Origin: Sweltsa coloradensis
Taxonomy: Eukaryota; Arthropoda; Insecta; Plecoptera; Chloroperlidae
Direction: 5' to 3'
Assembly: GCA_024449915.1 (NCBI GenBank)
Contig: JAMZAV010000297.1
Location: 372,001 to 436,000 of the forward strand
Length of the DNA stretch: 64,000 nucleotides
Part shown: positions 57,692 through 64,000 of the stretch, piece after piece
Layout of the letters: every line of letters starts with the position of its first letter
Numbering within the stretch: position 1 is the first letter of the stretch
Notes under the pieces: generated by a model
Seen by the model: only the letters and a program-made list of their open reading frames with translations
Told to the model about the DNA's origin: nothing
Database searches by the model: none
Made by a program: the position numbers and the translations under genes

Positions 57692-58863
57692 TACACGGCC
57701 AGACATAATATATTACAGACTTCCTTCCTTGATTTATACTGACTTAAGTACTCTTCCCCCCCATCATTTACTCCTTGCGTACTATCAGTTTACTTATACT
57801 ATCAGTTTCTTCCACGGTTAGTTTAGTTTCTATGAGAAAAATATAATTTAATTGAACCTCATCCACACATGAATTCATCAGGTCTATGCACTAATAGGCA
57901 GCAATTTTGTTTATTTTTAGATTGACATTTCAAGCCAAATACACATTATTTTGAGTTTTGAGTAATACTATTATTTTTAGGTTACATTTTGTTACCTAGT
58001 TGTGTGAAATTTATGAATTATGTGCTACTAGTTTAAGATATTATGTAATTGTGCTTAGGTCTACATGTTTATTTAACTGTGATTTCAATATCATTATACT
58101 TTGTACTTTTTGGCATTACAGATTTTGCCGTCAGGTGAGTATTTGGTAATACCAACAAGAACCATCATTTAATTAAACCAACCTCGTTTGTCGTCTTATA
58201 AACACGAATCAGGCGCCTTATTGATACTAATATAACACCTATTTGTAATAACGTACACAATTTTGACTGTCCACTATTCATCCCACCATAATCTATACAA
58301 TTATTTCAAATTCCTAGCCGAAAATTTATTTCGTTTTTATAACAAAGTCAAATTTGAACATAAATTAGATTATGATTTTAAATACTAAAGTGAAGAGTGC
58401 GTGTTTTTGTTGCAATACTGAGGGTGTTTCTTTGTGAAGATAAAATATTCATTCAATTTGGTATGATTATGTTCCCAAATAAAAATGTGATATTATCTCA
58501 TCCATAATGGTTTATTAAACGGGGAGATATTGGCCTATTGATGGTGTATTTTGGAGCATAAAAACACTGTACACAAAAAAGTGAAATTTTCTATACACTG
58601 ACAACAAAACGCATAATATATGTTGTACAGTGTACACCATCGAAAATAAGTAAATCAAGGGGTCTGGTTCTGTACTACGCCCAGCACTTGATTGACTTTA
58701 ACCTCTAGTACTAGTTGAATTTTGAATAAATGTTGAAGATACCTTGGTTCACTGGAGGTTTTCAGCGGTGTGTTGATCAAAAGGCGATATCCAATGGTAG
58801 TTATTAATATTATGTCAGTATCCTGATCAGGTCAGTATACGGTATTTCTTCAGCGTTCTTTTG
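57692..58863. other. AT-rich DNA, no supported gene
   Basis: No recurrent words or coding signal. Confidence 0.45.
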
Positions 58864-59533
58864 TTGGATGAGCGAAGCGAAGACTTTAATTTCACTTACG
58901 TTACACCAAGAAAAATAGTTCGGGTGTTTTGTTTTTGTTTTTTGTCTGTTTGTTCTCTCTTTGCCGGGCAAATGGCACATGCGATCTTGATGAAAATTGG
59001 AAGGGACCTTCGAAATCTCTGAAATTACACCTGCCACGACACAAAAGAAATGTTTCTGATGAATATCGTACTTTTACGATTTTTAATGCGATATTTTCGT
59101 GGTATTTGGGACGATTCTGACCAAACGGGTGGGGCTACAACGTTAATATTTTACATGGGCATTAAGGTAATGGTGATATAGTACCCTTTGAAAGAAAAAG
59201 TTGAAAAAGTTAGCCAGAATCCATAAAAATGAAGGTGTTATTATAAGTTTTTTGAGGTGTATAATAATTAACAATTAAGTAACTATAGAAACTTGACAAC
59301 AATCACCTACAATGCGTACAAAACGCAAGTCTTCGGGCCTCCAGATATTTTATATTATTCTATTAGTTGGTATTGCCATAGCAATTAATACTACTTTATA
59401 AAAACTATCAAAATTAACAAAATTGATTTTGCAATGGGACTTGAAAAAGTAAAGAGATCCACGCATAATAAAAACTTACAAAAACGCTCATCCATCAACG
59501 CGACTAAAATAAGCGTTTGCGAAGCAGCCTAGT
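58864..59533 (+). mobile_element. HINE-like copy, full length
   Basis: Head TTGGATGAGCGAAGCGAAGA, T-rich block ending TTTGTCTGTTTGTTCTCTCT, GCGATCTTGATGAAAATT, GACCAAACGGGTGGGGCTAC, CAACAATCACCTACAATGCG, and tail CGCTCATCCATCAACGCGAC ... AAGCGTTTGCGAAGCAGCCTAGT. AAACGCTC and AAGCGTTT form a 3' stem. It has the same subfamily structure as 8513-9267 and 9272-10045. It ends in CTAGT followed by TT, consistent with insertion at a T-rich target. Confidence 0.6.
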
Positions 59534-60175
59534 TTAGAAGCGATTGGTACTTGAGGTTATTGTGGCGGTGTTTTGTTCAAGAGTGATTTGTACTGGATGT
59601 TACAGCATCGTTGTTTTGAGCTAGATTGATTAGTAGACTAAGTTTTTGCTGCAGTTTGTTGTATAAGTACACTTTCAACTTGAGGTTTTAGTTGCGACAT
59701 GTCGCCGTGAAATAATCATAGAAATGGAAATCGGTTTGATTCAAATAATGCTTGTATCTCTCGCATCTCTTAGTTAGCCAGCACAATGTCCGACCCGGCC
59801 AGGTCTTACCGATGTCAGGCTGATAAAACACATCTGTTTACCAAGACGCGCCCTTCGAGATCCTGTTAACCCTTACCTCTGGGGTGGTTTCTGGGAGGGA
59901 GAGTGTTATTGTCAAGACGGTTTCTTATCTTGATCACAAAACTGACGGCATTGTTAGAAGATAATTGCTCGTGACCTAGGCCCCAGTCTCACCCAGCCCG
60001 GTGCACCCAATGATGAATGAAGTGGGAGATGGGCGCGGTGATCTTGTACACCTGTCTAGAAATGATGAGCACACAATTCTATAATTGTGTGTCGAACATT
60101 AGTGAGTCGTAAAACTCATGCATTTTAAATTCGAAATTTAACATTCACTTTTTTAAATGTAAATCCAGTACTAAT
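59534..60175. other. Unique DNA with a GC-richer patch, no supported gene
   Basis: 59760-60070 is GC-richer, lacks repeat partners in the window and has no open frame. It holds several GATA/TTATC words (for example AGATAATTG at 59959). Confidence 0.35.
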
Positions 60176-60258
60176 GGTATATTCACATTCAGAATTTACA
60201 TTACTGAATTTAAAAATTATATGTATATTCACATTCAGAATTTACATTACTGAATTTA
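60176..60258. repeat. 46-bp direct repeat, two copies
   Basis: TATATTCACATTCAGAATTT ACATTACTGAATTTAAAAA is repeated immediately with almost no change. Each unit holds ATTCAG ... CTGAAT, a short palindrome. Confidence 0.85.
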
Positions 60259-61742
60259 AAAAAAATATATTATAATTATATTACGAGAATACAACTATTG
60301 TAGGTCCTCAATAATTGAGAGAAATTATTGTCGTGTAGACTGTAGACAACATCACACCGTACATCTCATAGCCAAACAAAATAAAAGTTTTAACCCTTTA
60401 TAGGATAAGAAATAATCACCCAAAATTTTGCTTTCTACATTTAAAAATTTGAGATTTGTGATGTTTTTTATTTAGAATTTTAGGAAAACAATGCTGATTT
60501 TGGATTTCAAATCGACATCAAAGTTTTTAAAAAATAAAAAATTGAGGTAATTTTGGAAAATAAGATATTTTTGCTATTTTTTCCATTTTTTCTTTTTTCC
60601 TTTTCTCCCTTTTTTACATGTTGAAATTGAATCTTTCATAGGCAATAAAAAATCCGGGAATACCGGATTTTTTTGTAGTTCTGTGCTATTTTACACAATT
60701 GGATTTTCGAACCACAAAATCCTTATTTTGTTAGAATTTAGAGGGGAAAATTCTACCAATCCGAACAAAACAAAGCAGCATTTTACCCGGGTTAAAAGTA
60801 TAAAAAAAAACTGGCAGATTTAATAGTGTACAGTTTGAAATGCGGTGGTACATATTCCAATGATATATACAGGGTAAGGTGTAAGCAAACCCATTTGTTT
60901 TGTGCCAAGAGGTCAAGAGCCAAAAGGACAAAAGGACAAGGATTAAAAGTCTTAAAATTATATTGTTTTACTTTTTTTTACAGTCGATACTTTCCTAGTT
61001 TTTCACAAACAAATCTTCTTTGGTGCAAAAACCTTAAATACAACTACCCCTTTGTAGGAAATCTCTCAAATTTGGCTAGACCTATGCTCGATTCTACAAT
61101 CAACGTTTTGTAAAATATACAATGTTGACTGTCTGTAAACATTTCTATATTATTTTATTTTTTTTATAAAGTTTGCATGCAATTTTATTTTTATAATTAA
61201 ACTCTGAACATTCCGGAGGAGAAAACGTGACTTCAATTAACTTGTTAGTGTAATTACACAAAGATTGTACAATACACACTAACGAAAACTTGCTAATTGT
61301 TTTTCAAAATTGCAAAAGAACCAAATGATAATATGAGAGGTTATATGCGTTTTCACTTCTTTGACATAATGTGCAAAATTTCAAACAACTCTGACGCAAA
61401 TTAGCCGAACGAACATAAATTAATGTTGATTGGTTTCTTTCATCTGAGATCGAACGGAAAAATGAACATGAATTCCATATATGTAATAATAAACTGTCTG
61501 AATTTTAGCCATCCCCAATTATTGTTGTGCCGAGTTTACTAACATCATAATCCGAGTGGAAATGATATGAAGAAGGTCTGTTAAAACTTAAAAGTTGTAT
61601 TCTTCAAATAAAGTCGGTCAGTTTAGCACCACTGATTGGATTAACTTACCATTCTATCTGGATTATCTGAATTCAAGTTGTCTCGGTAAAAATCACTACA
61701 GAAATACCAGAGTTATCATGTGCACGCTAAACTTTAACATCA

Positions 61743-61744
<2 letters not shown>
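60259..61744. other. AT-rich DNA with pyrimidine tracts, no supported gene
   Basis: A (T/C)n stretch at 60575-60620. The 95-codon plus frame 60826-61113 is Lys/Phe/Asn-rich and not recognised. Confidence 0.4.

Positions 61745-61798
<54 letters not shown>
61745..61798. repeat. (AG)27 microsatellite
   Basis: Perfect dinucleotide repeat; it keeps open frames of Arg-Glu and Ser-Leu that are not proteins. Confidence 0.97.
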
Positions 61799-61801
<3 letters not shown>

Positions 61802-61958
61802 CAATAAAGATCGTAGCTTAGAGAAATAATATACCACATCCGATTCCAGTGTTGGTGTAGGCTCAAAGTACGTACAAATTCAGTTTTTTGGGGACTTTCC
61901 CCTCGCCCCTGCCCTACACTATCACCAAAATCAATCCGCATCATTATCATTCTTTTTG

Positions 61959-62040
61959 CTGGGCATTGACAACAAAGAACTCTTGTCAATCGGAAGCAAT
62001 GTTCGTTTTTATCGTGAGTTGCGACATATGCACAGACGAA
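61959..62040 (+). mobile_element. Dispersed repeat B, fragment
   Basis: TTGTCAATCGGAAGCAATGT TCGTTTTTATCGTGAGTTGC GACATATGCACAGACG matches the 3' block of the copies at 43548 and 46192. It is joined directly to a tRNA-like unit. Confidence 0.5.
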
Positions 62041-62046
62041 CCGCTA

Positions 62047-62121
62047 TGTGGCTCGTTGGTCTTGTGGTTAGCATCTCTGTTTCTAATGCAGATGGCCCAG
62101 GGTTCGATTCCCGCTTAAGGT
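62047..62121 (+). tRNA. tRNA-like pseudogene or SINE head
   Basis: GGTCTTGTGGTTAGCATC is close to an A box and AGGGTTCGATTCCC is a perfect B box, with 30 bases between. Only 3 bp of the T stem and a distorted anticodon stem can form (the loop would read TTTCTAA, anticodon TCT), and the acceptor ends do not pair. It is a decayed tRNA or SINE promoter. Confidence 0.45.
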
Positions 62122-64000
62122 AGGAGTTTTTAAACTTTTGACTTTGGAGCCGTCCTAGCAACGAAGTACATAATAAATTCAAAGATGTTCTGCATCGGCG
62201 TTGTTGAATCTGGCGTTGATCCGTGAGTGTTCACACTGTCCATACCACTGATTGCTATATTTCCTATTTAAAAATATCAATCTTTGGCTAATTATCGCTC
62301 ACTGATCGATTTACGAATTTATTTAATATTTTTTATTTATTTACGGACAGAAAGGTCAATGCATAAAGAGGAGCTTTGCTGCCTAATATAACCGCATTGA
62401 TAAGTTTGCCTTTTGCCATTATTATCGTAAACATGACAGAACTTTATTTCAAACGATTTTGATTTGATTTGACATTTATAGACACTGGACGCAAACGCGG
62501 GTTATTGCAAGTTCCGCTAAAAAGGCGTCAAAAACAACTGATTGATTACAAGATACTTTTTGTACTAGATTATGCATAAGTTGATGACGACGAAGACGAT
62601 TCCGCTTTCTACGTTATCTATAGAGACTAAACACGCACATTAAGTGTCCAATTTCATATTTGTTATACGCAAAAGCTTTCTATATTCTGTAAATAAAAAT
62701 ATATTTTGTAAGCAGTAACTGGTTCTACGTTAACCGAGAGATTTAATAGTATTCTACATAAACAAAAACTTTGACAGTTTTTCCTACATTAACAAAGAGA
62801 CTGTGCCAAGAGTTTGTAAGCGTTCAATTTGTTTTCTTTGAAGTTCTGAATAACAAGTAAATTACTTCCTCTTGAGTTGGCAATAAACCCCCGGCCCGGC
62901 ATGGGGCTGTCCATGAGAAGGCATTTTATCACCAATAAGACGATATAAGACGGCCATAAAACAACAGAGAACGCAACCTCCCCTCCAATAAGAACTCTTT
63001 ATAAGCTCATCTGTTGTCTGGACGAGCCCATGTTAATACTTGTTGTCATAAACAGAGGGGCCTGCAATGCTGACACAGCGTTGACACGATTGACTTGACC
63101 TTACAACTACAATACGTTATAGTTGAGTTGAGTCCACATTGCCATCGTTTCATAAGTGTACGATTCAATGGCATTTTTACTCATTATTTAGACGACGAGA
63201 ACGTTGGCAAACGCAAAAATAATTACCGACATAAAAATTAGGTCGAAGAAAAACAGCGACATAATCTATGTTATGATTGTTCAATTTATAGCGCTCGTTC
63301 TTTGTTTCATAAACTAATAAACGGGCTCCCCATAACACAAATAAATAATTGTATTCGTTGTCCTGATTAGTATCGTCAATATTTCGATTCTGTACCTAAG
63401 GGTTCACCCAGAGGATATTTTATAAAATAAATTTTTACTTTTTTTAATGGTACTTTTATTTGATCTCTGGTTTAATTAGTTTGTCAGTGGCGCTAACATG
63501 GTTGGCTTTGGCTGATTAACTTTTATATAATTATTAAAGCCCTCCACTGAAAATTAGTTATGTGGTGATTAGGTATACTCTAAATAGTAAATATGAGAAA
63601 GCATGTATTTTTTTTTTATGAAATTTTGTAGTTAACATACTTAAAAACAGTAAAACTCTAGGTAACAAAATGTATACTTATAAATAAACTTGCCATTACT
63701 GCTTTTCAATTACATGAATTAAGTGATGAAAATACTTGCATCATCCCTAAGATTATATCAATTGATGCTACCAATGTATTAAAGACGAGAAATAAAATCA
63801 AAACGATAGCGATGTGGACGTCTTTTAAACACATTGAACAATACGACATGAACAGAATAAGAACTTGACAATACAATTACGACACACACACATAAAAGTT
63901 TGTAGACTGTTACAAAAATAATTAAAAATCTCACTACGTACAGAAATTAGAAATGTCTCGTTAAAATGGCCTGGCAAATGTTCATGTATGGAAATGAGAA
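62122..64000. other. Unique AT-rich DNA, GC-richer patch at 62880-63080, no supported gene
   Basis: The patch 62880-63080 (CCAATAAGACGATATAAGAC, GGCCATAAAAC, CAATAAGAACTCTTTATAAG) has clustered CAATAA/CATAAA words like homeodomain sites and no frame. A regulatory role is only a guess. Confidence 0.35.

Noticed and set aside
61595..61989. Frames with Arg-Glu and Ser-Leu runs
   Set aside because: Produced by (AG)27.
62047..62121. Functional tRNA-Arg(TCT)
   Set aside because: Anticodon stem and acceptor stem do not pair, and only three T-stem pairs form.
1..64000. Autonomous transposase, reverse transcriptase, integrase or viral gene
   Set aside because: No frame shows such motifs (no YxDD, DDE spacing or Rep/Helicase text); all mobile elements here appear non-autonomous.

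Overview
The window is AT-rich nuclear DNA from a eukaryote with a large, transposon-rich genome. I infer an invertebrate animal, probably an arthropod. The grounds are dense short DNA-transposon derivatives, tRNA-derived SINE-like units, a Helentron-like (HINE) family, many micro- and minisatellites, very long gene-poor stretches, and no prokaryotic operons or Shine-Dalgarno-led genes. The species cannot be fixed from sequence alone. No complete protein-coding gene is visible. Almost every open frame of 60-150 codons is a chance frame, a translated tandem repeat, or one arm of a palindrome. A few short stretches could be isolated exons; the two best are on the minus strand at 53644-53754 and 40005-40268. 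I could assign neither to a protein family.

Layout. 0-13 kb: a 368 bp TA-flanked inverted-repeat element (241-608), a 650 bp inverted-repeat element (1631-2280), a HINE copy (3955-4270), a 14-bp minisatellite (4341-4531), a 637 bp element with a twin at 48 kb (4623-5259), another HINE (5346-5935), a 302 bp foldback element (5993-6294), several tRNA-like promoters (6.6-7.8 kb), and a cluster of HINE copies (8365-10045) running directly into a 470-bp tandem array built on the same foldback sequence (10046-11540). 13-15 kb: a 1.4 kb near-perfect palindrome (13274-14680). 15-24 kb: mostly unique AT-rich DNA, a 35-bp G-rich minisatellite (17700-18250), and a second large palindrome (22739-23364). 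24-33 kb: a SINE-like unit, an element with about 95-bp inverted ends (25185-25690), simple repeats, a 2 kb element with long inverted ends full of AACGTT words (27044-29059), and a 75-bp minisatellite (32430-32800).

34-39 kb: two inverted arrays of a 60-bp unit (35141-35545 and 38515-38957), which enclose Helentron-like units (35905-37407) and an interrupted HINE. 39-53 kb: mostly unique, with a candidate exon at 40 kb, decayed 60-bp repeats (40690-41250), a second copy of the 24.8 kb SINE, and the twin of the 4.6 kb transposon at 48 kb. 52-60 kb: full HINE copies (52401-53013, 58864-59533), a candidate terminal exon (53644-53754), a GAGTACT-rich minisatellite, and two PIF/Harbinger-like elements with TTA target-site duplications (55521-56288 and 56789-57688). 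60-64 kb: unique DNA, a (GA)n run and a tRNA-like unit.

The features therefore do not form a pathway; the window is mainly a record of transposon families. The most interesting points are the repeated pairing of HINE copies with one foldback family, the two giant palindromes whose arms keep the same reading frames, the inverted 60-bp arrays, and an unexplained 17-bp motif (CCGGCACCTCCACCAAA) recurring about eight times.
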